Origin: Acanthornis magna
Lineage: Eukaryota; Chordata; Aves; Passeriformes; Acanthizidae
Assembly (NCBI GenBank): GCA_036785705.1
Contig: JAWUZG010000036.1
Location: forward strand, 9,729,501-9,793,500
Length of the DNA: 64,000 nucleotides
Reading direction: 5' to 3'
The notes under the pieces were generated by a model that did no database searches, was not told the DNA's origin, and saw only the letters and a program-made list of their open reading frames with translations. This document shows, one piece after another, positions 37,501 to 50,780 of this stretch (the first letter of the stretch is position 1; the number at the start of each line of letters is the position of its first letter). The position numbers and the translations under genes are program-made.

Positions 37501-40500
37501 TAAAAGGATGGATAGTCACTCTATCATCAATAAAGTCTTTTCTGTCACATTAAACTCCATCTGAAGTAACCTAAATATCTTCTGAGTATTTACTATATAA
37601 CTCAGGAACTGTTATTGTTACAATCACTTTATGTTTTATGAGCTAATTGACTTATATTCCTGATGGAAAGGCAGGTTTTCAGCAGCTTCATTTTAGAATT
37701 GCCTCTGCTTACTCAGCAAATACAGGTTATGAACAGATGGCCTAGTACCTGAAATTCTAAAGTGTGTTAGGATCTCACCATGTCTTCCTTGTTTTCATTC
37801 CTGTTTTTTTCTCATCCAACAGGGATGAAAATAGAACACTTTTTCTCTCAGCAGTTTAAGCTTCTTGTGTTTTTTACAGTTCACAGAGCAATTTTTTGAA
37901 TGAAATTTGAAAGAACTCTCTCATTAGGCCTTCTGAAGATAATTACATTGTTTTAGAAACTCTGATCATTCTGAGATCCCAACCAGCTGGCAAAATTTTC
38001 TGATAGCTTGGTAGATAACAAGAACGGTGTTTTTAATGCAAATGTTCATGAGAAAGTGCTTTTTTGCTCATGGCTTTTAAAGCTTACTAAAGTTGAAGAG
38101 CTCTCCTGAACTGTTGACTGCAGCTCCAGTTACAGTTCTTGAGCTATAAAGCTCTAGTTATTATTGTATTTTTGCTTTCTAAACCATCCTTGAAGTTTTA
38201 TTAATATAGTGTAAATACTTTTACAGTTCTTTAAAGCTACCTCTGCTTTATTTTCTGTGTGTTTATTTCTCCTAGATGTAAACCTAGTTAAAAATGGAAT
38301 TGTGACTTGGAAAGATAATTCAGTTTTTGTTTCTAAAGCCCAGTTTTAAACTACTCTATTCTTGCATAGCAGCATTTTAAAGGCAGAAGAAAAACCATAG
38401 TCTGCTTGTGGTACTGATGTTAAAATATTTTAGCAAAAAAAAAAGAGGGGGAAGGGGGAAAGAGAGGGAAACAGGACTTTAGGCCAGGTGTTTTACTTGA
38501 GACTGACAACTGTTTTTAAAACACTGCTGACCCTTTAAGCCTGTATCCTAGCATAATACATGTTTATGTGATACATTGCAAATAGAAAAAGAGAAGATTC
38601 TCTAAATATTAGACTAAAATGGGAACTAACTTAGACAGAAATATTATAGTGAGATTTACCAAACAAATGTCTGAAAAAATTACTGTAACTACTACAATGT
38701 CATGACAGAAGTGGAATAGTTTTATTTAGAGGGACATTTTTTCCATATGGACTTGAACTGAAGCTTACTGAACTCAGTGGAAAGACTCAAATTTTACAAA
38801 AAGGCCCACACGAGTTGCCTTTAGGAACTTAAAGCATTCTAAATTAAATAACTTCAGGTTTTTATTTTTGCCGTGAGCTACAGCTTGGCTTAACTTTGTC
38901 TGTGTGCTAATCTAATTACCAAAGTAGCATGATATGGGGGAATTTGAGAAATTTTTAGAATTTATCTCTGTACTCAATGAGGAAAAATAACATCTAATTG
39001 CTTATAACTTGAAAAAGCAGTTTTGCGTAAAAATTAAATGTCCATGGAGTGAAAATGATGGTTCTTATTCCGCATTAAACAGATTGATTTGCAAGAATGT
39101 GTTCACGTATAAAGGCTACCTAAGGGTTAATTCTGACTTCGGTGAACTTAAATTTCGGTGCAGTTATGATGAAGAATGACCATTATTCAAAGAGGGCATT
39201 TACAGGAAAGTCTACTTTGGTGTGGAGATTCTGTGTCATGGAAATGGCTCCACTAACCCTCATGGGTTCAGTCCTGGAATGAAGGATGTTGGTTGTGGTT
39301 GTGATGATGACTTTGAAAGAAGCAGAACTTCATGCCCTCTGTGAGAGAGAGGACTGCTAATAGAAACAAGCCTAAGAGGAAAACTATCCGCTGCAAATAC
39401 TACATTAATGCAACTTAATGGAAACATAAGAAATTGTTATGATTTTCTTCCTTCAAAACAGTATATATTCAGTCAGTAAAAATTTTACAATACTCAGCAA
39501 AATTGACTTCAGTGGTTTTTTCTCCAGAACTTTGCTCCTAAAATATGCTGTAAACAAGCTGGGTCTCTGCTGAGGGGAAAAAAATACAAGCACATGATCA
39601 AGGCCAAAAAATAGTCATGCAAGTGAGAGAAATGGAATGAAAAAGAATTACTGGCCGGTGTTTGCTGCATGTTCCACAGAAAAAGAGTTTGTCCACTGTA
39701 CTGTGCACAACCACCTGATCAAATTAGTGACAATCAATAATAATTAGCGTTCAGTAATCCATTGCACATAAGAAAAAAGAAAAATTCTATTAATTTTCCC
39801 ACAATATTTCTGGCTTTGTGATATTATACATGTACAGACACACACACATACAGATATAAATAGTATTTTAAATATGCCATGTATGTTTTTCATAGGTCAC
39901 TAAAGAATTCTTTTGTGTACGTACATGCACAAAGAGAAACACCAGCATGGTTCTTTTGGCCAAGCTTATACTGCAGTTGAAATTGTAGCTGTTACAGTTC
40001 TGAATTTTTCAAGTTTTCAGATGTGTTGGTTTGATGATGCATAAACACATTTTTGCATTTGTGTTCCTATGTTTATTTTTTAAGACTCTGGATTAAAAGA
40101 GGGACAAGACAGGGATTGCATTATTTCACTCGCAGTCAGTACAGTTTACATAGGTGGTCCAGAGGATGAAGTGCTCTAGTCATTCTGAGCAGATACATCA
40201 GGCCAGCATTCATCTGGGGTAAGCATTGTTGTCACCAGCAGTATAGAAGAGAGTGATCTGGCTAGTACTTGTATCCCAAACCCTGGAAAACAGAGGACTG
40301 TTTGCATCTGGATCAACAGGTGGTACCTTTAGAATAAGTGCCATAACTGTTCATTTGCACACTTAGTCGTAGCCAAGTAAATTTATGCAAGGAAAGTCAA
40401 AGTCAAATGAAAATGTGCACTTGGACGCAACATAGATATTAAAATGGATTTTTGAACCGCACTATTTATGCATGAATATATTCAAGATGCCAGTCCCTTG

Positions 40501-40711
40501 GATGAGGGACCTCATCAGCTTCAGGTGCACCCTCACAGGCGCTGAAAACACCTCACTTTTTTCTGCAACACAGCCCCTTAAATGCAAAAACAACACGCTA
40601 AAGTAAGTTTGCCTTGCAGGACAAACTGACAGAGAAAGGAAACAGATGGTCACTCACTCTGTAACGCACTCCAGGCTACACAGGTACTGCAACCCACACA
40701 GCACCTTCACA
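34540..40711. other. Unique AT-rich DNA, no gene seen
   Basis: About 6 kb without recognisable exon or interspersed repeat. A G9-type run followed by (AG)n lies near 36,017-36,037. Very few long open frames occur between 37 and 40.4 kb. Several blocks read as plain unique non-coding DNA. Confidence 0.55.
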
Positions 40712-41071
40712 TCATGCAACAGAAAGCTGCAGGTGCCCAGACCTGGTGTACAGATCCAGGGAATGGACTGTGTGTAGCTGGAGGTCTGTCTGCCTCAAAC
40801 ACAGAGCCAAGTCCAGATCTACTGCCTTGAAATACGTATTAAAGTCGTCCTCAGTGAGTAAGAAAAACGAGGAAAGGTTTGGTTTTGCCCAAGTCAGCAT
40901 TAAATCAGAGGAAATGAGTGAGTAAAAGATGCTTCCCAGAAATAAAGCAAGCGTCAAAAAGAAAAATAGCTGTGCACACAAAAAATTCTCAGGCATCACA
41001 ACTGGCTTCCTCTTTGATTTCTCATTCCATCCCTTTTGGTTGTACTTCTGGTGAAGCTTAAGGGCTTTCAT
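40712..41071 (-). CDS. Candidate small single-pass membrane protein ORF (doubtful)
   Basis: A 119-codon minus-strand frame. Residues about 1-27 are rich in Lys, Asn and Arg (KGWNEKSKRKP). About 30-53 form a convincing hydrophobic segment (LCAQLFFFLTLALFLGSIFY). The remainder is polar to mixed (LTEDDFNTYFKAVDLDLA) and would be lumenal or extracellular if the positive-inside rule holds. This layout is that of a type II membrane protein, but I recognise no family and no homologue. The start context (TTGAATGA) is poor, no promoter or splice pattern stands out, and frames of this size are expected a few times by chance in 64 kb. Alternatively it could be one exon, since CAGGTCTG near its 3' end is a weak donor. 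Confidence 0.2.
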   Translation of the reverse strand: MKALKLHQKYNQKGWNEKSKRKPVVMPENFLCAQLFFFLTLALFLGSIFYSLISSDLMLTWAKPNLSSFFLLTEDDFNTYFKAVDLDLALCLRQTDLQLHTVHSLDLYTRSGHLQLSVA

Positions 41072-44000
41072 TCAACATATTCCAGAATTTATTTGCTCTG
41101 ATGAATGACCACACATTTTCTAGGGTGCATTATGTCTTTTATGAAAGAAATAAATAAAAATATGTAACTGGAAGTCAGCCTGAAAACTCAGAGGTGAATT
41201 TCACTCTGAATAGGAGGGCTTGCTCAAGGTTTAGCCCCCCCACAGAAGATTTGTATCGTGACCATGGGCTCATCTCTGTGAGAGTGGTCTTCTTTTTCTA
41301 GGAGTGGGACCACATGCTTGGGCCAAAGGGTGCACATTCATACAAATTCAGGCCAAAATGAAGCAGCATAAGTAAAGCAGAAATTTCTCCCACTGGCTTG
41401 TTCAGCTGTGGGAAAATGGTGAGGGAAAAGGAGACATTAGCCCTATTCCTCTCCTGCTATTATTACTACTTTTTCTCCTGTGCAACTCATCTGTCTCAGC
41501 ATTTTGTATATTTAAATTACTCAATATTTATATGTGAGAACTGGATTTAACTGTAATTTTTTGTCAATCTACTGAGGTACCTGAGAGCAAAAAATATTTT
41601 AAGATTATTATAGCTTATGTGACTGGATAGCTGTGGATTTTAGATAATTTATGATTCGAGAGAGAGGCAAGATACAGAAACTTTTAATGAACTCTGTTAA
41701 TTTTGGGGTAGAATCATACAAAGCATAAAAAAACGGTTTTTTCCTTTTCACATAATTAACCCCTTTATAGTCAAAGGTTAACTAAAGGCCTATTCTTTTT
41801 CCTGTCAAGAGCAGCTTTTCAATGTAATTTACTTTTTAAATATAGAGGTTTGTTAATTAATTGTATGTTGCATACAATAACTGTTAAAATGTAAGTAAAT
41901 GCAATATACAAGCCCAATTTTGTCTACAAAAGTTTTTGCAGTATTTTCAGATGTACTGTTCTGAGACATTTCACAATTATCAGAAACTCTCACTTCTGTT
42001 GTGCTTTGTCAAAAACAGAAGTATAGGATTTCTGTATCTTATAAGACATGTTCACTTCCAGATTTTCATTACACTTACTTACCTAAATATGAAAGTAGGC
42101 TTTTTCCCTTTCCTCTCCTAGTTATCTAGTTACCACACCTCTGTCATCATCATGGAGACCTCAACGAAAACCACCTAGAGAAATTTAATAGAATTTTCCT
42201 TCTTGTGAAATAATCCTCTCATTTGTACAGCCAGCTGTGATATTCTGTCAGACACACAAAGCAATTTTAATAGACAACTGACAGCTCAAGATATTCCCTT
42301 TTACCACCACATTTTTGCAATTTAAAAACAGATCTAAGCTTTTTATTTGAAGAATAAAAATTTATTCCACCTGATAAGTCACCAAGGAGTCCCTGCTGGT
42401 ATTCCAGGGATGAGCATGCTGGGTAACACTAAGAAAACATTCTATTTTTCATCAGACCATCTGACCCACTCCATTGCTGTTCCAATTTTGGTTGTTTTGA
42501 ATTTGAATTAGAAACCAATAATTTCATAGGAGTAGAAACTAGTTCCATGCAAAACAATGTTGACACTGATCTCCAGTGAAAGTCCAAGTTCAGTTGTTCT
42601 GTAAAAGTTTCATCATAATTTCCATGTTTTGTATTGAAATATTCCTGCTTCTCTACAATGTTTTTTAGAATGGACTTTAAAAATAGACTCATATTCCCAG
42701 ACTGTGTTGATGCAGTGTGTGTAAATATTGTAAATACTTTATTTCTGCAGCAAAGGCTTTGGAGAGGTTATCTTTCTCATAGAGAGCTAGAATATTGTCC
42801 CTGAAATTGGTGGAGATCCTGATATATTTTATGGGAACTGCAAGGTGCTGAATGCCATTATCTCAAAGAAGCTGAAGAGAATAGAGAGATCATAACACCT
42901 CAAGAGACCAGAACTGGATGGAAAATGTAAAATGTGTGCAAAAGAGAAAATTTAGTGGTACAAGGATTCAGTTCTGAAATTGTCTACATCATTCTTCCTG
43001 TTCCTTGAGTGATTCATGGTGGTAAACACAGCATGCAGAAATAAGTCAGCTGCTCTAAGGACCAAAATAACTTTATGTGGTCCATTTATTCCTGCAAGAA
43101 TGGATTTTAAAATATTGTCATATATACTGTATAACTTTTCTATACACTACTGAAGAATGTATGCTTTCTTACTACTGCATAATTTGTCAGACTTTCTTAT
43201 TTGTAGTCTGTACCACATATTCTTTGCTACTTTGGGGTGGAGAATACTGAAAACTGAAGGGGGGATGTAAATAAGCATATTTTATATTACTTTCAAAATC
43301 TGACATGCAACACTTTTTGCAGGGCTCAGATTTTAGCTGTAGCAAGTAAGTCATACTAACTTTTATTGATCAGCTAACCTTAAAGTGGGCTTCATTAATA
43401 AAACTTCTCTGCACTTATCCAAGTACATATCCAAATGTATTTTAACCTCTCAGTCCCTCTAGATTTTACAATAATGGACAAAGGAGAAAGCATTAGGCGT
43501 ATCTTGCCCAAAGAATCAATAATCTACTGCATATGTATAGATTGGGGAAAAAGAGGTACATGGAAGCATCATACATAAAATATGATACCGGGGATGGAAA
43601 AAAAAAGAAGGCCCTTTTTTTTGATACTGAAACATCCACTGGTCTTTTCTTATTAATGCACTGTTTGCTTCAATTCCACTTTATTCTTGGTTGTATGAAT
43701 GATATGGAAAGGCTAGTCTTTTGTAGTAGATTTCCACAGTGGCTGTTCTAGTACATACTCAGGCCTGAATTTCTCCTGGAGAAAAAAAAAAGAAAGAGCT
43801 TTCTTAGGATGGCAATGATAAAAAAAATAAATCTAAGAAAGCAACAGATTTGAAATAAAAATGTAACACCTGCCAGGCAGCTTATTCCCAGTATAAACAA
43901 GGATTAACACCAGCACTGGTGCAGCAAATACTGGTCTTAGCACACATACGTTTAAATATCCCAACCTGAGCACAAGAAAAATTGCTTCACACACTGGCTG

Positions 44001-45090
44001 TTTCAAATTGCTTTTAGAATCAATGACTACTCCTAGAAAAACAACTGTACTCGATACGGAGGCAGTGAACACTTTCAGTGCAGAAGGCAAATAAGCTGGA
44101 AAAGGAGTTTTTCTAGTTTATCCTTGGTTTTAATGAAAAGTATAGTTCTAGACAAAGAGAAAAACAAAACTTAGACCCTTATTTAGAGCAAAGTATTTAA
44201 TCATTTGTCTCCACGTGAGCAGATCCCACAGATTTGCCTAAAACAATTGTTATCTTTCTCAAGGGCATTTATTCTTCCCTAGAAGGAATACATTACCAGT
44301 AAACATTTTAAAAACCAACTGAAGCTCAGCAGCTTGTGATCAAGGATCAGTTGTGACTTGAGGAGTAGATGGTCTCATTGCCGAGGTAGAGCTCAGGCTG
44401 CAGGCATATGGCAACAGATGATCACCATTAAGGGCGTTAATATAAGGTTAATTGTTCGGGTCAGGCCTCTGCTGGCAGGCACTGGCTACGTACAGCTGTG
44501 TATACGATTATCAGCTGAACAGGAGCCGACTGAAACAATCTGTATTCTCTGCTCTGACTACCTGTCCTCCCTAGCACAGAAGGAAAACAAACTGATGAAT
44601 GATTATTGAATTTGAAAGCACTAAAGCAAAAGCCTTTTGGTATTTGTATCCACAACTGGCAAGTTGAAGAAATGTTTGGGGGTTTTTTTGCCTTTTGACA
44701 ACTTATCTTTTAATCCATGATAAGGGTTCTCAAGGCATCATTCCCACAACTTCTGTCTTTCTGGACTGAGAGCAATAAGTAGTACCATTTGGGTTATCTT
44801 TTCCCCCTTCTCCCACTGGTGAACAAGTGGGATGGAAAAACATCTCGTCAGATGGATCTGCTGATGACCAAATGATCCCTTTGCACTAAGGAGTGATAAT
44901 ACAGCTTTAACCTTCCTTTTCGTAGAGAAAACTGGCTTGCAGAAGAGGGTTTAAGGAGCAGTATTCAAGTACTAAGTGACTGAATAGACTTATTAAAGGC
45001 CTCACACAGGTAAAGGCAGTCATTCAGCTGATGATAATATTTAAAGAAAGAACTCAGACTCATACCATTCACATTAGGGTTGCTTAATAT
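41072..45090. other. Unique AT-rich DNA, no gene seen
   Basis: No recognised repeat family or exon. Open frames such as 42,429-42,692 (minus), 43,533-43,751 (plus) and 43,833-44,090 (minus) show no known motif. Confidence 0.55.
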
Positions 45091-45180
45091 AACTACTACT
45101 ATTTTTGTTGTTGCTATTATTATTGTTATTGTTATTGTTATTGTTGTTGTTATCATTTATCATCATCATTATTATTATTC
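45091..45180. repeat. Trinucleotide-type microsatellite (ATT/GTT, ATC)
   Basis: Units of ACT, GTT, ATT/GTT (TTATTG hexamers) and finally ATC and ATT run through the whole interval. The 123-codon frame at 45,080-45,451 begins with Ile/Val-rich sequence coded by this repeat and is not a real gene. Confidence 0.9.
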
Positions 45181-48100
45181 ACAGCTTTCAGATATTGATA
45201 GAGTTGTTGGCTATTCCAAACACATCCGCAAATTGCTTTTCTTCCCATATCTCTCGAACACTCAGGAGAGCATAAATGAACAAAGGAGCAGAATAACCAC
45301 CTTAAATATTACAAGATCCCCATCATGGCTGGCCCAAAGAGATTCCCATCATAAACATGGTTTCCTGAAAGGAGACATGGGGAGAGAAGACTGCAGTACT
45401 CTGTATAAAATTTGTTTGACATCATCAGTGAATGTAAGAAAGTTAAAGTGAAAGCACAGAAATTACAGTATGGTTTTTCAAAAATAGTGGAAAATTAAGA
45501 AAGTTCTTCACTACATAGGTAAAAAGTAGTCAGCCCCAAGAGTAAGTAGGATATTTTACTCCAGCTCAAAGAGGATGCAAATTAAAAAAGAGTCAAATTA
45601 GAACAAGAAAAGTAAACAAAGATAATAATTAACAATGCTTCTTTTTCCTGAAAAGAAGTTTTGGGATTAAGTTAATTTTGTTATTAATTTATCATAGTCC
45701 ATACAGTTTTATCAAAATGTATTCTGGCTTGTTAGAACCACGTACATAGAGTGGAAGCTACCATTGTGGCAAGAATACGGATGCTTTGAAGGCTACTTAC
45801 ATAGCTTCTGCATTCAAAGCTTATCTTTGTAACATGCTGTGAGGTTTTTTTGGTTCAGATTATATGTTATTGCTTTAAGATTTTAACATTTCAACTAGAT
45901 AGAAATGTATTTTTAACACAGTATGGTATGGCAGGTACACTTCCGTTGTGGACTCAATTTTACGTATATCTAGTCAGCCCATTCCAGCAAAGAGATTACG
46001 TTCAAGGGCAAAATAACTGTGATACTTTATTTTTCTTTTCTGTATTTTCAAATATTTTTGACCCAAACATTAGCCTCTTTACATCTACCTCAAAATCTTT
46101 GATCTCTCCGTGGTGCAGACAGAGTATTGACTTTTTTGCTCCATGCAAATCTGAGTAGTGTTGCTAAACATTTTAGTCATGCTTACATAAAACCTCCCAG
46201 AAAGCCTAACCTGAGCCCCTTGGGTTCAGGTGATGCCTCTTCTCCCTGACCTCTTCCACCAAACGAAGAAAAAGGAGGAGGGATCCCTTAAAGGAGTAAT
46301 AGCCACTTTCTTTGGGCCTAACAAGGAAACATACCAGGGTTTTGGGCAGTGAAATATACACTGGCAACCAAGTCTAAGCAGGGAGGAAAAGTGGGGAGTA
46401 TTCTTTAAAAAGATCTTGCGCATGCACATATGAACACTGTGTGCAGTAATGGACATTGAGCATCATTCAGTGAGGGCATATTTATTAGGATATGCATGTA
46501 AATGAAACACACTAATGGGAATAAAACAAACAGAAAAAGAGGTAGGAGAGAGGGTCAGTAATAACAAGATGGATGTCCAATTTCACATCTTGACAATAAC
46601 TCATTTGTTGGGTAAATTATTTAAGTGATTTCAGTAAACCCTTGAAGACACCATTGTCGACTGACAATTTGCTACAGGTACCATAGTAGTCCGAGGAGTT
46701 AAAGAGCTCCAAAACTAACAAAATCCATCAAATCCCCCAAGGAGCATAATATTGTTCTTCTGTGTAAACAGTCCTCTTATTCCTTAGGTTATGGGCCAGG
46801 TTATAACTCTCATTAAGTCAATCATCATCAGCTGGGCTTGACCAGCAAGTAAAAAGGAGAAGGCAATGTGCCATTATGTAGGCATTAGTCTAGAGTGAAC
46901 TATTATCTTCAACACCCTGTAGCTCAAAACATAACTACTTAGATTGCTCAGATAATAACTGTGGCCAGCCAGCCATTTGCAGTTACTATAGCTGCTAGCT
47001 TCAGAAGGCAGACAAATATATTAAATCTCTATTAGAGCATTCCATCATAAAGTGCACTCAGCTGCAATACCCTGTCTTTTCTCTTAACACCTCTAAAGAG
47101 ATACATGAATGCCAGACTGTGCTGTGGCATGGATGGTATTGTCATTTCATTATTTGCTGTTGGACCATAATGGTATGTAATTTATATCCGCTACTGAAAA
47201 AAGAATAATACAAATAAAGATAATCAGTAAATGCATAGGAATCACACAGCTTGTAGAACTGCTGTTGAGGGTAATTGTATCTTTCATTGCTCTCTAACAC
47301 CCTGGGATGTTTAATACTGTGTCTTCTGCAGGGTGGCCTCACTTTATTTAGTAAAACTAATTTCAACTGGACAGAAGCACAAGGTTACATTCAACCAGCA
47401 ATAGAGCATATGACATTCATATCTGTAGTACTTCAGGGCAGGTCTGTCTTACAATATCAGAAATTGATGTGTTTTGCTTATCCAAGTGTCTACAAAAGAG
47501 TTAATAACTGCTTTCTTTAAGGCAAACTGTTTTTCTTGAGGAAAGCAGAAGTGAACAGCTATTTTGCATAAAATTGCAGAGATTTATACTTTCAAAAATC
47601 AGTTTTGTTTCTGATACCAATGCATAGAAAACCTCCCCTTCTTTGTTCACTCAGATACTCTTTTGTTAGACAAAATATATATATAACCTCATTTAATTCC
47701 CCAAAACCGAAACTCAGATAGAAATATTTATTTGGCTTCACCCTCATGAAGATAATTCATTCTAAGTGAAAGTTGTATTTGAAAATATCTTTTACAGAGG
47801 ATTTCCTTGCTTAAGGAAATATTTACACTGCAAAATGTACTATGAACTGCTTTTGTTCATGTCTATTTCTTTTCTTGTATGATTTTTGATCTCCCACAAG
47901 GAAATAATATAATCAGGTAGATTGTTTTTCATAACTTCTCTCCCAGATGAAAGGAGCAAACAGGAAATATAGAAAAAGCAAAATCCCAATTCATTCCGTT
48001 TGAAAGAATTGTTTTCTCATAGTAAAATTCCATACTGTTTATTATTGTATTATACACATTACCTTATTTTCCTAAAACAAATAAAACCAAATAAGGATGA

Positions 48101-50469
48101 ATTAATCTAGTTTGAAAGAATAGATTTGAAGACTCAAATTATTGACTGGCTCTGCAATTTACAAAGTTTGGCACCATGACATTAAAGTGACAGGTACTTG
48201 AGATATGTAGGCAGACAACTAGAGAGACAGGATTAGAGAGATGCAGTTCAAACCATTCTTGCTAGATTTATTTCTTCTGGCAAAACCAATGCTTCTGTTG
48301 CTGAGTTCTTATAAGCAGGCAGCAGGTGGGCACAGCTTGACTTTCCAGATCAGTCAGATTAAGAATACAATATTTTCTACACAGTTAATGCTGAGATGAT
48401 GTTAATTACTTAGCAGATCATAAATCCCACAACTGATTTTGCCATTCTGAGAGAGAAAGGGAATGACACATCCAGTATAGAAGAGCTGGCAGGAAGCTAT
48501 CTGGCAATTTCTCAAGACAGAACGCAAGGAAATTTGGATCAAGATTTGCAGACCCAGAGTTCAAAAGTAATACTCCTCAGTGGTCTGATGTTCAAAAATA
48601 CTGCATGGCTCTCCTAGCTGCACATGTGTTGCTATGGACATACATTGTTTATAGAAACCAGAGCACTAACACTGGATCTCAGAAGAAAGGAGATTTTGGA
48701 AATACTTAACATTAATGATGGAGTAACCAACTCCTATGTGTAGAAATGGTCTACAGGAAGTGCAATTCAGTTAGCTGAATGATGCTGATAGAAACTAAAT
48801 TGGCACCTTCCCTTACATTACTTCCTGCAGTCTTCCAGGCCTAATGTTGCCTTAATATATGTTTCTGAATCTAGCTGGTCCTGAACATGCAGCACTCAAA
48901 GACTGGTAATAATATACAGTTCCCCTTTCACCATGGAGTAAGGTATTAACTTATCACTAGAGTAAAACACTGCTGGTTTGGTTTTATTGCAGTCAAGCAC
49001 AAAACTCTATAAAAAAATGAAATCCCAAGAAAAGAAACGGCAAATGAGAAAAAAAATGGGGGAAAGTTATTACATTGATTACTAAAAAAAGAGGTTTGTG
49101 TGAGATCAGAGTATATGTGAAAGCTCTAACTGGAGTGCTTTAAACAAGTAGATATTCCAAGATTTTATGAATCATATTCTCACACTAAAATGTGAGTGGC
49201 AGATGGTTTGTAATGAGCAACATGCTTGTTCTTGCCCAGCCCAGCAGCTTTTCAGATAGGTTAATGGACATGAGAAGAAGTTCAGGTTGAGACTTTTAGC
49301 TCTTTTGGAAGTAGTTTTAGGCTGTCATTCTGTGCTGATAACCTGTCTAGCCTTTGAGAGCTTCTGGAATTAAAGCAAATGAGAAAAATACACCCCAAAA
49401 ATGTTAAGGTGGATATATTCAGGGAATAAGCTGATTTACCCTCTGAGGGTACCGTAGCACTGCATGAATATAATTTGCAAAACACTATAAATGGAGGGCA
49501 ATATAAAGTCAATTCATGATCCAAAACAAAACAGCTTCAAGTTTTCAACAGAACTGCTTTACAGGAGAACTTTATTGAGCCTTGGTAAGAGAGGGTTAAT
49601 GTGCAGAAATTATTTTATTGTAAGCTTTACAAATTTTAGTGAGATTTCTATCCTTGTTTCTGGGCTTACATTAATACATTAGTCTCAGTGTTTATTGTTG
49701 TTAATAAGCATGAATTCCTACACTTGTAAGAAGGTTAGAGAAAAGTTTGAAAATGTAACCTGAGTGCATTCTACTAATTTGGAAAGTTTCAAAAATGAAA
49801 AAAGTAACCAAAAGATAATATTTTTGAACATCTCATGGTTTCAAGAGTCTTACTGAGATTTAGATACTTGAGGATAGCAACATTAGCGTAGTAATTTTTA
49901 CATGTCAAAATACTTCCAGACTAGGTAAGTGATTTTAAACACTTTAAAATAATTATTTTTATCATATCAATATAATTTAGGAATTATATGAAGAAAGAAC
50001 TCAAACATACTGTATGGAAAAACAATATTTCTTGAGCACCTAAGAAGTTCTTTCATTTTACCAATTAAAAAAATATGATGTCCAATGGAAAATGTAATAC
50101 AAATAATTAAATAAACACTCATAACAGGAAGCCAAAATGCTGTTCCTCAAAGGCTGGTGATTGGAAGTGGGGAAAATTGCTTTCTCATCTCTGAAAATAT
50201 TCCTTAAAATTAGTTATATTTTATATATTCATAAGCTTGAGACTCGAAGGTAAGAAAGACAGAAATATCTGTGGGAGCAAAGCTGCAGAGACGTTATCCC
50301 ACAGCATCCAAGAGAAGTTAAACAAGAACAGATCTGAATGGAGCAAAAGGTCTTCTACCTGAGTTTCCCTCATTACAGCTAAATGCTCTGATCACCAGCT
50401 ATGTTTACCTGTGGCAGAAAAGGTCATGGATTCTTTAAATAATTGAACAGAGACATTGGGCCAGAAAAT
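45181..50469. other. Unique AT-rich DNA, no gene seen
   Basis: No exon or interspersed repeat recognised over about 5 kb. Open frames at 45,850-46,158 and 47,275-47,520 (plus) lack known motifs. Confidence 0.55.
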
Positions 50470-50780
50470 TAGAGGAGGTGATTCATTGGTCCAATGATTG
50501 GGACATTCAGCTTGGGTATAGACGACCTAGTTTGTGTTATGACTCAGGCAGTCAATGAAGCCACTGAAGCTGTATCTTCAAATGCAGCACATGAGGCAGA
50601 GGATAGAAAAGGGTTCTGGATGCCTCAGGAGGTGAGCAACATTCACCACAGAAACTTGAAGAAGCTGAGGCTGAAAATGCAGCAGTGGAATGACTCAGGC
50701 TTAGTGCTTGAACATGGGAGACCAAGGTTTAAATATCCAGTTCGAACCCAAAGTTACAAGAGGGAGACACCTTTTTCTTA
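50470..50780 (+). repeat. Possible ancient tRNA-derived SINE pair
   Basis: Two stretches resemble the tRNA-like heads of old amniote SINEs. The first is TTGGTCCAATGATTGGGACA then TTCAGCTTGGGTATAGACGACC (50,487-50,530); compare the family pattern of TGGTTAGGGCACT, then GGGAnnnnGGAGACC. The second is GGCTTAGTGCTTGAACATGG, GAGACCAAGGTTTAAATATCC (50,698-50,737), followed by GTTCGAACC (50,740-50,748), a good RNA polymerase III B-box. The interval also carries a 95-codon frame (50,494-50,781) without known motif. The likeness is weak enough that chance is possible. If real, it is a very old, perhaps dimeric, insertion. Comparison with MIR-type and other amniote SINE consensus sequences would decide. 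Confidence 0.35.

Noticed and set aside
45080..45451. 123-codon frame starting with Ile/Val repeats.
   Set aside because: The start is the translation of the GTT/ATT microsatellite; the rest has no motif.
50740..50748. GTTCGAACC as part of a functional tRNA gene.
   Set aside because: No cloverleaf can be drawn around it: the acceptor and anticodon stems are absent. At most it is a SINE B-box.
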